The position numbers and the translations under genes are program-made. From Clostridia bacterium (GTDB taxonomy: Bacteria > Bacillota > Clostridia > Oscillospirales > Acutalibacteraceae), in contig JAGAKX010000042.1 in NCBI GenBank assembly GCA_017625435.1, positions 1 to 44,557 of the forward strand: a stretch of DNA of 44,557 bases. The letters are read 5' to 3'. Positions 6,394 to 14,174 of the stretch are shown here, piece after piece (position 1 is the stretch's first letter; every line of letters begins with the position of its first letter). The notes below the pieces were generated by a model. The model ran no database searches, had not been told where the DNA came from, and saw only the letters and a list, made by a program, of their open reading frames with translations.

Positions 6394-8200
6394 TATCCGT
6401 CACCTCTCCCGTAAAGCCTGTGACCGCCTCGAAGCCGTGAAGGGTAAAATCTCCCTTACCCTTGAATCTCAGGGTGAAGAATTTGCATTCGGGCACTCTG
6501 ACGGTACAGGAAAATATGCCGTCGGTCTTCTTGTCAAGGTGAAAAAGCTCCCTTTCTTCAGCCGAGGAATCGGGCTTTATGAAGACCTTGAAGTGAGCAT
6601 CTTCACCGAGGGTAAGTGAAAACCTCAGGGCTCTTACCCTTTTGTTATAAGATGTGATATTACGGCAGAGCTTGCCGGTTCGGGCTTCCCACAAAACCTC
6701 TTTTTCCTCTTCGGGAATAAATGCCACCTCACCGAAAAGGGGTAAAAATCCGTTCCCCTCGGTGATTTTTGAGCTGTCTCGGACGAATACGCGGTTATTA
6801 TCCCTGCAGACGTGAAAGAGGTTTCCGTCCTTTCGGAACATACAAATAGTGTGAAACCTGTCGTCCTCCCTGAGCCACAAGCCGTTTACCGTATCGTACA
6901 CATAAACGGCTCTCTCCCCCCGGGGAGAGGTCATTGCAATGATGTACTTGCCCCCTGAGCTTTCAGCCACACTCTCGGAAAAGCCCGTAAAGGCATCCCT
7001 TTCGGAAATGAGAAACGGCAGAGTGCCGTCATAGACAGTAATTCCCTCGGCACTTTTATAAAAAAGCCTTTCGCCGAGATTCACAAGGCTTTTTGACTGT
7101 CCCTTTTCAATACCCCTTCCGGGGACGGTATAAACGGTAAAATCCGAGGGAGTGCTCCCAAGCACCCTTATAAGACAGTCCTCCTTAAAGAAAACTATCT
7201 CGTTTCCCACCTTGCCGGCACCCGTAAATTCTCCGGGACAGCCGAGTGTCACCGTGTAGGAATCCGTGGAAATTCCCTGAAAGCTTCCCCATTCCGTAGG
7301 GTCGCCAAGCTTTGAAGCATAGATTTCGTTGACGAATTCGCCCTCGTTATTCTCTCCGTAACGGCATGCCCACAGACGGTTATTGTGCTCAAGGGCAAAA
7401 TCCATAGGAGGAATACGCCTGGAAATGGTCACATCCGTAATTTCCCCCTCGGCTTTAAGGTTGCCCCCCAGTACAAGGGAATCGGAAAACACGGTTTTTA
7501 CGGTGTAGTAGCCGTCAGAAAGAATTGTGCCACGGCTTTTTATGTGCACCGCTTCCCCTTCGGAAATGCCCGTGAATTCATCGGGAAGGGCTATACGGAA
7601 ATAAAGGTCGTATTGCTTTGTCCACTTTTCCCCCGTGTAGCCCAGAAGCTCCATTTTGTATCCGTCGGAAATAACCAGGGTATCCCCCGGTGAAGCGGAA
7701 GAGGGGATGTCCCCGAAAAACACGGGAAAGACATCCGTGCCGTCCTCGGTGCAGTAGGTAAGGGTTCCCGAGGGTGCACGGTGGGTAAAATTGCAGAGAC
7801 TTGCCGTCACACCCTCATCGGTGCATTTTATATAAACCCCGTCGGGGGAAATAAAGATGTTTCTGCCCATTAAAATTGCCTGACGGGCGGGGCTGTACCC
7901 TGAAAGAACGGCACCCTCTATTTTTACACCGTCAAGGAAAACCGCGGTTTCGGTGCAGACGAGCAGTCCCGAGGGGGTATCAAGAACAGCACTCACGCTC
8001 TCCCCGTCAAAGGAGAGAGGGTAAGAGGACTTGTACTCCGCCCTTTTGTCCCTTACGCTCATAAGGGGGTATTTGTCTCCCGTAAGGTTTTGGCAGTCGG
8101 CAAAGCATCCGTCGGGGACGCTTTCACCGAAAATAAGGGAGCCGAATTTGTTTACGGAAAAGATTTTTTCCCTGTAAGCCTTTAATTTCGGAAAAAACAT
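6386..8200 (-). CDS. Phage beta-rich connector/tail structural protein
   Basis: A 604-residue protein with repeated short beta strands and turns (for example SDGYYTVKTVF, NNRLWACRYGENN, KYIIAMTSPRGERAVYVYD and GLWLREDDRF), consistent with a beta-propeller. Large propeller-like proteins in this position occur as tail-needle or portal-stabilising proteins of short-tailed phages. GAGGGGG precedes the ATG. No catalytic motif is seen. It follows the connector gene by 10 nt. The structural assignment rests on fold pattern and gene order. Confidence 0.5.
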   Translation of the reverse strand: MFFPKLKAYREKIFSVNKFGSLIFGESVPDGCFADCQNLTGDKYPLMSVRDKRAEYKSSYPLSFDGESVSAVLDTPSGLLVCTETAVFLDGVKIEGAVLSGYSPARQAILMGRNIFISPDGVYIKCTDEGVTASLCNFTHRAPSGTLTYCTEDGTDVFPVFFGDIPSSASPGDTLVISDGYKMELLGYTGEKWTKQYDLYFRIALPDEFTGISEGEAVHIKSRGTILSDGYYTVKTVFSDSLVLGGNLKAEGEITDVTISRRIPPMDFALEHNNRLWACRYGENNEGEFVNEIYASKLGDPTEWGSFQGISTDSYTVTLGCPGEFTGAGKVGNEIVFFKEDCLIRVLGSTPSDFTVYTVPGRGIEKGQSKSLVNLGERLFYKSAEGITVYDGTLPFLISERDAFTGFSESVAESSGGKYIIAMTSPRGERAVYVYDTVNGLWLREDDRFHTICMFRKDGNLFHVCRDNNRVFVRDSSKITEGNGFLPLFGEVAFIPEEEKEVLWEARTGKLCRNITSYNKRVRALRFSLTLGEDAHFKVFIKPDSSAEERELFHLDKKTDGIFSCTVRVPECKFFTLRFKGKGDFTLHGFEAVTGFTGEVTDIE

Positions 8201-8210
8201 ATTATCCCCC

Positions 8211-8573
8211 TCAGTCTATATTTATTCTCGCACCCGGGCAAAGGTGAGTGCGGTTGAAGTATTGCATAAATGAAAGGTAGGCGCTGTTATAAAGGGAGGC
8301 ACAATTGAGATAGCCCGTAATGTTGCCCGAGTGAAGCTCCATTTTCATTGTAAGATAGCTTATGTAGATGTCGGAAAACTCCTCGCCTAACAAAAGCTCT
8401 CTTTGGGGAGACTGCATTTCACCCTCCGGAAGCTCCTTTTCCTCTCCGTAACGGGAAAGAAAATCAAGGGAAATTTCCTTATCGAGCCTGAAAAGCCACC
8501 GTGCCTTCATAGGAAAGGGGAACACGTTGGGGAACAGCACATCCGTCCTTTCAATAATATCCGTTGCTGTCAA
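8211..8573 (-). CDS. Putative head-tail connector protein
   Basis: A 120-residue protein starting at TTG, with AAGGGGGAG upstream. It is largely helical, with charged and aromatic positions such as 'KARWLFRLDKEISLDFLSRYG' and 'YNSAYLSFMQYFNRT'. Its size and its place between the capsid group and the large beta-rich structural gene match head-completion or connector proteins. No family could be recognised with certainty. Confidence 0.45.
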   Translation of the reverse strand: MTATDIIERTDVLFPNVFPFPMKARWLFRLDKEISLDFLSRYGEEKELPEGEMQSPQRELLLGEEFSDIYISYLTMKMELHSGNITGYLNCASLYNSAYLSFMQYFNRTHLCPGARINID

Positions 8574-8585
8574 GAGAACTCCCCC

Positions 8586-8804
8586 TTACCCTTCGTTTAC
8601 ATTGGAAAGAATGTACTGCTCGGCTTCAAGGGACTGACGGCGTGAGTTTTCAATTACCTCGTAAAATTCACGGGGCACCTGCACGGTCTCACCCTTTTTA
8701 ATGAGCATTCTCTTACCGTTTACCGCCACAAACAATGAATCGTCATTCTTGTGAAGCTTGGGAATAAAAACGGGATAGGTTAAAGTTGTTGTTTTCGATT
8801 TCAT
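8586..8804 (-). CDS. Small phage protein (72 aa), function unknown
   Basis: Start chosen at MKSKTTTLTY, where AAAGGACG lies 8 nt upstream. A longer frame reading through the adjoining repeat is rejected. The product has a beta-rich middle (LFVAVNGKRMLIKKGETVQVP) followed by a helix (REFYEVIENSRRQSLEAEQY). The 'GETVQVPREFYEVIENS' part resembles small capsid-proximal proteins that follow N4-gp56-type capsid genes. It lies 12 nt before the connector gene. The role is probably structural but not known. Confidence 0.55.
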   Translation of the reverse strand: MKSKTTTLTYPVFIPKLHKNDDSLFVAVNGKRMLIKKGETVQVPREFYEVIENSRRQSLEAEQYILSNVNEG

Positions 8805-8874
8805 AATAATCGTCCTTTCAAATAAAATAATGTCTGCACAAATTTCCGCAGGACGGGGGCATTCACCTTCTCTT

Positions 8875-9020
8875 GTAGGGGTCGGCGTCCCCGACGACCC
8901 GTCCCACGAAAATATATTGTCTGTGTTTTGTCCCGTGACAGATAAAAATGTACCTCTAAGGGTCATAACTTCTGTAGTTTTATTCCCTACCTGCGGGACG
9001 TCGGGGACGCCGTCCCCTAC
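8875..9020. repeat. Family B MITE-like repeat
   Basis: Starts GTAGGGGTCGGCGTCCCCGA and ends in the complementary CGGGGACGCCGTCCCCTAC, giving terminal inverted repeats of about 25 bp around a core with 'GATAAAAATGTACCTCT' and 'GTCATAACTTCTGTA'. Other copies: 13952-14099, 24657-24808, 36814-36964 and a truncated one at 44297-44432. With the half element that follows it and the 119-bp repeat, it fills the gap 8805-9261, where no gene is seen. Confidence 0.8.
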
Positions 9021-9090
9021 AAATAATTACAACCCTCTTAAACGGGAGGTCGGGGACGCCCTCCCCTACAATGTTTAATCTACGGCAGTT

Positions 9091-9209
9091 CCCCTCGGGA
9101 AATAATTTCCGTGAATTTACTTCCTTATCGCGGGAGGGGAAACCCCTCCCCTACGATAAAAAATACCTCTTCACTATTACCTTTTACTTATTCCCTTGCC
9201 GAAGGCGCC
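9091..9209. repeat. 119-bp direct repeat, copy 1 (downstream of capsid gene)
   Basis: Identical base for base to 10865-10983. It begins CCCCTCGGGAAATAATTTCC, contains a GGGAGGGGAAACCCCTCCC palindrome and ends GCCGAAGGCGCC. The two copies flank the major capsid gene in the same orientation. Confidence 0.9.
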
Positions 9210-9261
9210 GACCCCTACAAGGTTTAATTTACGACACAGCCCCCGCGGGAAATGTTAACCT

Positions 9262-10548
9262 TTAATTGGAATTTGTTGTGGCAGAGAACTCTGAGCCTGA
9301 TTCCACTCTGATGATGTATTCCTCAAGGAGTCTCTTTGCCACCTTGGTTGCCTTCCAACCGATGGAGCTTCTCTGATTGAGGGGGTCGTTGCCGTAGCCT
9401 CTGGGCTTTACGATGTGCTCGAGACCGCCGCCCTCAATGTCTGTTACACCGTAGGCATTTTCACCGAGGAAAAGGGTTGAGAATACTGCGGAGCCGTCCT
9501 TACCGCCGCCGATACCCGTAATGATATCGCCCTTCTTGAGAGTTGCGGCAGTACTGAGAGTAACGGTGTTGCCCTGCACCTTCTTGATGAGATTCTTTAC
9601 ACCTGCGGCAAAAACATTGCAGGGTGTGGTGAAGGTCTTTTCGTCCATATATTCTTCAACCGTAACGGAAGTTGAGCCGTTTACATCTGAGGCTACAGTA
9701 AGACGGGTGAGACCGTCCGTGATTTCGGAGGGACCGAAAACCTTAGCCTCGGTGCTTTCAACAAAGCGCACACCGCCCAGCGTGCCGATTTCACCCTTGA
9801 GAAGGTTATCGGGGCTTAAATACTTCTGAATGCTTACCCACTGGTCGCCTGCCTCCTGCATAAGGTCATAGGCTACATAGGGGTGAATGATTGCAACGTA
9901 GGAGCCGTTGATTTTAGGAGCATTGACGGCTTTAAGCTGTGCAGCAGCTCTGAAAATGTCCTTTACACGGAGCTTGCAGTCCTTTGTGATGTCCTCACGG
10001 CTGAGAATCTCCGTTTCGTTGCCGTTTTCATCCACCTTGGGAGCATACATAACATTTGTACCGCCGTTGAGCTCGTTACGGACTACGGTGTCAAGAGTTA
10101 CACCTGCCTGAGAGGCAAGCTCCTTTGTAGCCTCGACAATTGTGTTGTCAACGGCTGTAAGCTCAAGCATATCGGTCTGCTCAATGTAGTCGCCGTACTG
10201 GTCAACGGTACAGCTGACTGCAGTTACGTTGAACTTGTTTCCGTCGGGAGTAACACCCTCTGTAATGGGCTTTAAGGCCTTGGGAAGACGTGAGAACTTT
10301 CTGAATTCGATTGTCTTACCGCCGTTCTTGGGAATAGGTCTCTTCTGACCGAACTGCTCGTGAATAAGGTTTGCACCTGCAAGGGTGATAAGAGTTTTGT
10401 CATAAAATGTCTTCATTTCAGCGCTGAGGCTGTCGGGATTTGTAACAACCCCGCCTTCCACAGTACCGAGAGTGGTATTAAGCACCTCACCTGCTGAAAA
10501 ATGTGTAAGCTTGATTTCTGTTGTGTTTGCTGTATTTGTTGTATTCAT
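9262..10548 (-). CDS. Major capsid protein, N4-gp56 family
   Basis: A 428-residue protein with hallmarks of N4-gp56-type HK97-fold capsid proteins: 'MKTFYDKTLITLAGANLIHEQFGQKRPIPKNGGKTIEFRKF' at about residues 45-85, 'GDYIEQTDMLELTAVD' at about 115-130, 'YVAIIHPYVAYDLM' and 'RGYGNDPLNQRSSIGWKATK' near the end (each quoted as a partial stretch). GGAG lies before the ATG. The N-terminus contains IKLTHFSAGE, similar to the Prp protease recognition motif, with a predicted cut after Phe17. The gene is flanked by 119-bp direct repeats and lies far from its neighbours for a phage operon (457 and 582 bp gaps). Confidence 0.88.
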   Translation of the reverse strand: MNTTNTANTTEIKLTHFSAGEVLNTTLGTVEGGVVTNPDSLSAEMKTFYDKTLITLAGANLIHEQFGQKRPIPKNGGKTIEFRKFSRLPKALKPITEGVTPDGNKFNVTAVSCTVDQYGDYIEQTDMLELTAVDNTIVEATKELASQAGVTLDTVVRNELNGGTNVMYAPKVDENGNETEILSREDITKDCKLRVKDIFRAAAQLKAVNAPKINGSYVAIIHPYVAYDLMQEAGDQWVSIQKYLSPDNLLKGEIGTLGGVRFVESTEAKVFGPSEITDGLTRLTVASDVNGSTSVTVEEYMDEKTFTTPCNVFAAGVKNLIKKVQGNTVTLSTAATLKKGDIITGIGGGKDGSAVFSTLFLGENAYGVTDIEGGGLEHIVKPRGYGNDPLNQRSSIGWKATKVAKRLLEEYIIRVESGSEFSATTNSN

Positions 10549-10599
10549 AAATTTTCTCCTTTAATTTTGATTTGCTTTTCCCCCGGGGCACAAGCTTCG

Positions 10600-10853
10600 G
10601 TAGGGGCGGGGTCTCCCCTCCCGTTCAGAAGTACGGTGACCATTGTAGGGGAGGGGTCTCCCCTCCCGTTCAGGAGGGTTGTAATTTTTTAATTGTAAAA
10701 AGTTACAGAATTTTCAATACGGGCGGGATATCCCTCAGAAACATAGTCGTCTTGCTTCCCTTGGGGCGGTCGCAATACTCCTTGTTTCTTCACCTCTTTC
10801 GCGTGCCTTCATCTGTCACCGACAGCGGCACGCTCATTCGCCCCCGCCCCTAC
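10600..10853. repeat. Composite family A repeat with nested 113-bp element
   Basis: Two family A ends in series (GTAGGGGCGGGG at 10600 and GTAGGGGAGGGG near 10646) and a right end CCCGCCCCTACC at 10853. A 113-bp sequence (10728-10840) lies inside, and the same sequence occurs inverted at 17670-17782, again inside a family A repeat. No gene is seen in 10549-11130. Confidence 0.75.
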
Positions 10854-10864
10854 CGCCAATTCTG

Positions 10865-10983
10865 CCCCTCGGGAAATAATTTCCGTGAATTTACTTCCTT
10901 ATCGCGGGAGGGGAAACCCCTCCCCTACGATAAAAAATACCTCTTCACTATTACCTTTTACTTATTCCCTTGCCGAAGGCGCC
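10865..10983. repeat. 119-bp direct repeat, copy 2 (upstream of capsid gene)
   Basis: Identical to 9091-9209 and in the same orientation. The roughly 1.77 kb between the copies contains only the capsid gene and repeats. Confidence 0.9.
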
Positions 10984-11026
10984 CTCCCCTACAATGTTTA
11001 ATCTACGGCTGTGCCCCTCGGGAAAT

Positions 11027-11130
11027 ACTCCGAACTCCGAATTCCGAAATCCGAACTCCGAATTCGTTTTGCGTTTTGCGTTTTGCGTTTTGCACTCTTC
11101 GTTCTGCGTTCTGCGTTCTGCACTCTGCAC
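11027..11130. repeat. TCCGAAATCCGAA / TGCGTTT heptamer tract
   Basis: Short units TCCGAA(T/A) are followed by tandem 7-mers TGCGTTT, TGCGTTC, TGCACTC. The tract ends at the stop codon of the scaffold gene. Similar tracts: 14113-14174, 15775-15828, 15965-16032, 17255-17310 and 17965-18037. Confidence 0.75.
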
Positions 11131-11874
11131 TTAAAAAGTTATTCTTGCACCGTTGCCGACATCCTGAATAATTTTCCTGATTTCCGCTTCCGTTAAATTA
11201 TTTACATCCGTGTGCTTACTGCTTGCGGCACGGTCGGAAAGGGAATTTTCCTGAACACGGGTGTTTCTTTTGATGCTCTCGGCAGTCTCAAGCTTTGCCT
11301 TCATAACCGCATTTCTTACTATGTCGCCCGTGATTTTTTCCATATTGACCGTTTCATAAGCACGTCTCAGGGGCACGCCTGCCGTTATAAGACGGCGCAT
11401 TTCGGGAGATGAGGTAAGCTCCCCTTTAAGGTCAAAGGACGGGTAGAGCCTGCGAAGCTCCTCGCTGTCTCTTAAAAGCGTATCTCTTACCCTCTCGGCC
11501 GCCTTCATTTTAATAAGGTGACGGGCTGATTCCAAAAAGCCCTGAGGCACCTTCACATCGGTTTTTTCGGCAGGGGCAGGATTTACTCTTCCGAGATATG
11601 CCGAAACGAGAGCCGCGGTATCGCCTTTTCCTATTTCGGGAAACTGCGCTTCAAGGTGTTCTTTTAAGGGAGCAAAGTCCTCAAGGCTTTTTTCCATAGC
11701 CTTCATTTTAGAAAATCTCTTGTCGATTATCCCCTGAACACGGCTTCTGAAAGCGTCAGCGTATTTCCCCTTTATAAGCTCCTCGAACTCTCCTTCGGGT
11801 GTTATAGTGCTTTCCGTGACGGGGGCATCCGTTACAGCCTCACCGTCGGAAAACGTCTGCAGAAATAAATTCAT
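11131..11874 (-). CDS. Phage capsid scaffold protein
   Basis: A 247-residue, highly charged, mainly helical protein between a protease gene and the capsid gene, the classical scaffold position. It has a coiled-coil-like middle ('VQGIIDKRFSKMKAMEKSLE', 'FAPLKEHLEAQ') and a C-terminus ending 'LTEAEIRKIIQDVGNGARI'. The first residues, MNLFLQTFSDGE, resemble the Prp cleavage motif known from Bacillota ribosomal protein L27 (LNLQFF before the cut), with a predicted cut after Phe8. Its ATG overlaps the protease stop by 4 nt, so translation is coupled. Confidence 0.75.
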   Translation of the reverse strand: MNLFLQTFSDGEAVTDAPVTESTITPEGEFEELIKGKYADAFRSRVQGIIDKRFSKMKAMEKSLEDFAPLKEHLEAQFPEIGKGDTAALVSAYLGRVNPAPAEKTDVKVPQGFLESARHLIKMKAAERVRDTLLRDSEELRRLYPSFDLKGELTSSPEMRRLITAGVPLRRAYETVNMEKITGDIVRNAVMKAKLETAESIKRNTRVQENSLSDRAASSKHTDVNNLTEAEIRKIIQDVGNGARITF

Positions 11875-12278
11875 CCTTTGTCCTCCTCTCTGTAGGTATT
11901 CATCGTCTGTTCCGAAGTGTCATTATCATTACCCCTTTGGGGAAAATCAAACGTATTTAATGAAATATAACCGGGGTACTGTCTTTCTATGAGGTCGAGC
12001 CCCCGTGCCAGCATAAAAATCAGACTTCTTACAATGTCATCCGTCTGTTTATCCTTTATTCTGCGGATTCCGAACTGAAACAGTCCGTCACCCGTTTCAA
12101 TAAAGACCCCGTCCGTGTAATCTCTTTTTGTTATTAAAATAAGCGACTCGAGAAATGCCGAGGCAAGTGCCGAGACACCGGCACAGACTATGTCCTGACC
12201 CTTGGGGGCGTAGCCTGCGTGACCCTCAATACTCACCGTATAGCTTCTGTCGCCGTAGCCTATCTCTGCTTTAATCAT
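11871..12278 (-). CDS. prp: Prp-type cysteine protease (phage prohead protease)
   Basis: A 135-residue member of the Prp family, cysteine proteases that trim L27 in Bacillota and process capsid and scaffold proteins in some staphylococcal phages. Catalytic signatures are visible: the His of 'EGHAGYAPKGQD' (about residue 21) and the Cys of 'DIVCAGVSALA' (about residue 33). The start is taken at MIKAEIGYGD, preceded by GGGAGGT; a frame 8 residues longer has no better site. It overlaps the portal gene by 8 nt and the scaffold gene by 4 nt. Placed between portal and scaffold, it is most likely the head maturation protease, not the cell's L27 protease. Confidence 0.85.
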   Translation of the reverse strand: MIKAEIGYGDRSYTVSIEGHAGYAPKGQDIVCAGVSALASAFLESLILITKRDYTDGVFIETGDGLFQFGIRRIKDKQTDDIVRSLIFMLARGLDLIERQYPGYISLNTFDFPQRGNDNDTSEQTMNTYREEDKG

Positions 12279-13869
12279 TGAGTGCACCTCCCAAAGCTGC
12301 ATTTTCTCGTATAATGGACTTGATTTTCTCCTTGTTCTCTATGTCGATAAGCTCCATACAGGCAAGGGATTCCACCGCTCTATCGGGACTGAAGAAGCCG
12401 AGAGTATAGAAATTCAGGGCATCCTGATTCTGCAGGCTTCTCTGATAAGCGTTCATCTTGTGAGCCTTTACCTTTACGTCAAAAACGGGAGCACGAAGAA
12501 GCTCCTCAAGGCCCCTTGTAAGAGCGGAATTGTCAAAAAGAGTGTAGACCTCTTCACCGCCCTCCCCCGTGATTCTCATAGTACGGGGCACGGTATAGAA
12601 CTGACGCATCAGCTCAATTACAAGGGTGCACACAGAAGAAAAGGCGTTGTAGGTGGAATTTATCATATCCCTCGAGAGCTTATTGCCTGCCTCCTGTAAA
12701 GCCGTAATTGCCGTGCCCGAGGTGACACCGCCTGCAGTTGAGCCCTGAGAAAAATCACGGTTTCCGCTTGTTTCCTTTAGCTCGTTGATTTTGTTATTAA
12801 GAACGGTGATGTAGGTTGAGGACATAGGAGTAAAGCCTATCTCCCTGATGCTCTCTTCCCCTATGGAGGAGCCTGCCACGTGAACGAAATCACGGTTAAA
12901 GTCGGCAAATTCTTCTTCATTGACTGCCCCCTCAACACGGGTAAAGTAGCGTTTACGGGAGCCGAGTCTGGCATTTCTGACGATTTCGTTACTTAAAATG
13001 TCAATCTCTTCCTGAGTTTCCTTCATAATGTCTATAAAGCCGAAGCCCGTGGGGGTGCCCTCCTCCTTGAAAAGGGGGTCAAAAACGAAGGGGTAAAATC
13101 CGTGGTCGTACCAGCCGCGGTCTCTGTAAAGCTCATCGTTTTCGGAAGCGTACAGAAGTGTGCCGTTCACGAATTTTACATAGTGAAGAAGGGTTCTTCC
13201 CCCCACACGCTTTTTATAGTACCAGTCCACAACGGGAGACTTGTCCGAGGTGTCAATGTTCTTGTCGTAGGTGTAGGCGACGGTGTCGGCACCCTTACCG
13301 AGCCGTCCCTCAAGGAAGGGGTAGGCTTCAAGAAGCAGGTCGTTGTCCACAAGGTCAACGGTGAAGATATTACGGGATTTCTGAATGTCACGGACACCCG
13401 GCTCCCAGAAGATATTCAGAATATCAATGCACTTGATATCAATTTCACCGAGCCCCCCGTCACTTTCGCTGTTCCAGAAAACACCCAGCACCGCCGTGCC
13501 CGTCTTGAGCTTTTTGTAGGCGGCATCGGAGTATACCGAATGCCAGTTGTTGCGTTCAAGCACCACAGGGATAACCGAGGTAAGGCGCTTTGCAAGTGCC
13601 GTATCGCCCGATTCTCTGGGGAGCACCGTGCATTCGGGAAGCTGATCCATAAAGTCGGCGTGCTTGTTGATAATGGAATTGAAAAGCCAGGCGGAGTGCC
13701 GTCTTTCACGCTCCTTTTCGGAACGGAGCTTCCCCCAATGACGGAGCCTGAACCATTCCTCGTTTTCAAGGACACGGGCATCAAGATTTGCCTTCGCCGC
13801 CTTGTAGCGTGAAAGTATCTCCGAAGCCTTCTGAACATCCTTTTCGGTAATCATAAAATCTGTTGTCAT
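12271..13869 (-). CDS. Phage portal protein (podovirus type)
   Basis: A 532-residue protein of portal size lying directly after the terminase. The N-terminus is a charged helix ('SEILSRYKAAKANLDARVLE' region), followed by 'EEWFRLRHWGK', 'INKHADFMDQLPE' and 'VLPRESGDTALAKRLTSVIP', typical of the P22/gut-podovirus portal group. The C-terminal half has 'GSTAGGVTSGTAITALQEAG' and 'SRDMINSTYNAFSSV', a conserved portal helix region. It forms the dodecameric DNA channel at the head vertex. AGGAG precedes the ATG. The product ends 'NAALGGALND', overlapping the protease gene. Confidence 0.85.
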   Translation of the reverse strand: MTTDFMITEKDVQKASEILSRYKAAKANLDARVLENEEWFRLRHWGKLRSEKERERRHSAWLFNSIINKHADFMDQLPECTVLPRESGDTALAKRLTSVIPVVLERNNWHSVYSDAAYKKLKTGTAVLGVFWNSESDGGLGEIDIKCIDILNIFWEPGVRDIQKSRNIFTVDLVDNDLLLEAYPFLEGRLGKGADTVAYTYDKNIDTSDKSPVVDWYYKKRVGGRTLLHYVKFVNGTLLYASENDELYRDRGWYDHGFYPFVFDPLFKEEGTPTGFGFIDIMKETQEEIDILSNEIVRNARLGSRKRYFTRVEGAVNEEEFADFNRDFVHVAGSSIGEESIREIGFTPMSSTYITVLNNKINELKETSGNRDFSQGSTAGGVTSGTAITALQEAGNKLSRDMINSTYNAFSSVCTLVIELMRQFYTVPRTMRITGEGGEEVYTLFDNSALTRGLEELLRAPVFDVKVKAHKMNAYQRSLQNQDALNFYTLGFFSPDRAVESLACMELIDIENKEKIKSIIRENAALGGALND

Positions 13870-13951
13870 AATCTGTCTCCTTTTGATAAAATATATTGTT
13901 TTCGCATTGCTTCGCGGTATATCCTCGGGGGCTGTGCCGTAAATTTTCCTT

Positions 13952-14099
13952 GTAGGGGTCGGCGTCCCCGACGACCCGCATTGATGAAAATGACGATATT
14001 TGTATTAATTTCCGTTACAGATAAAAACGTGCCTCCTGAGGTCATAACTTCTGTAAATTTATTTCCTACCTGCGGGACGTCGAGGATGCCGTCCCCTAC
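13952..14099. repeat. Family B MITE-like repeat
   Basis: GTAGGGGTCGGCGTCCCCGA at the left and GGATGCCGTCCCCTAC at the right, with the core 'GATAAAAACGTGCCTCCTGA' in the same internal orientation as the copy at 8875. It lies between the portal and terminase genes; with the heptamer tract beside it, it fills 13870-14174. Confidence 0.8.
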
Positions 14100-14112
14100 A
14101 AGGCTTCGCCTT

Positions 14113-14174
14113 TTTCCGACCTCCGACTTCGTTTTGCATTTTACGTTTTGCGTTTTGCGTTTTGCGTTTTGCAC
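14113..14174. repeat. Heptamer tract (TCCGAC / TGCGTTT units)
   Basis: TCCGACCTCCGAC followed by repeated TTTTGCG units and TGCACTT, ending at the terminase stop codon. Confidence 0.7.
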
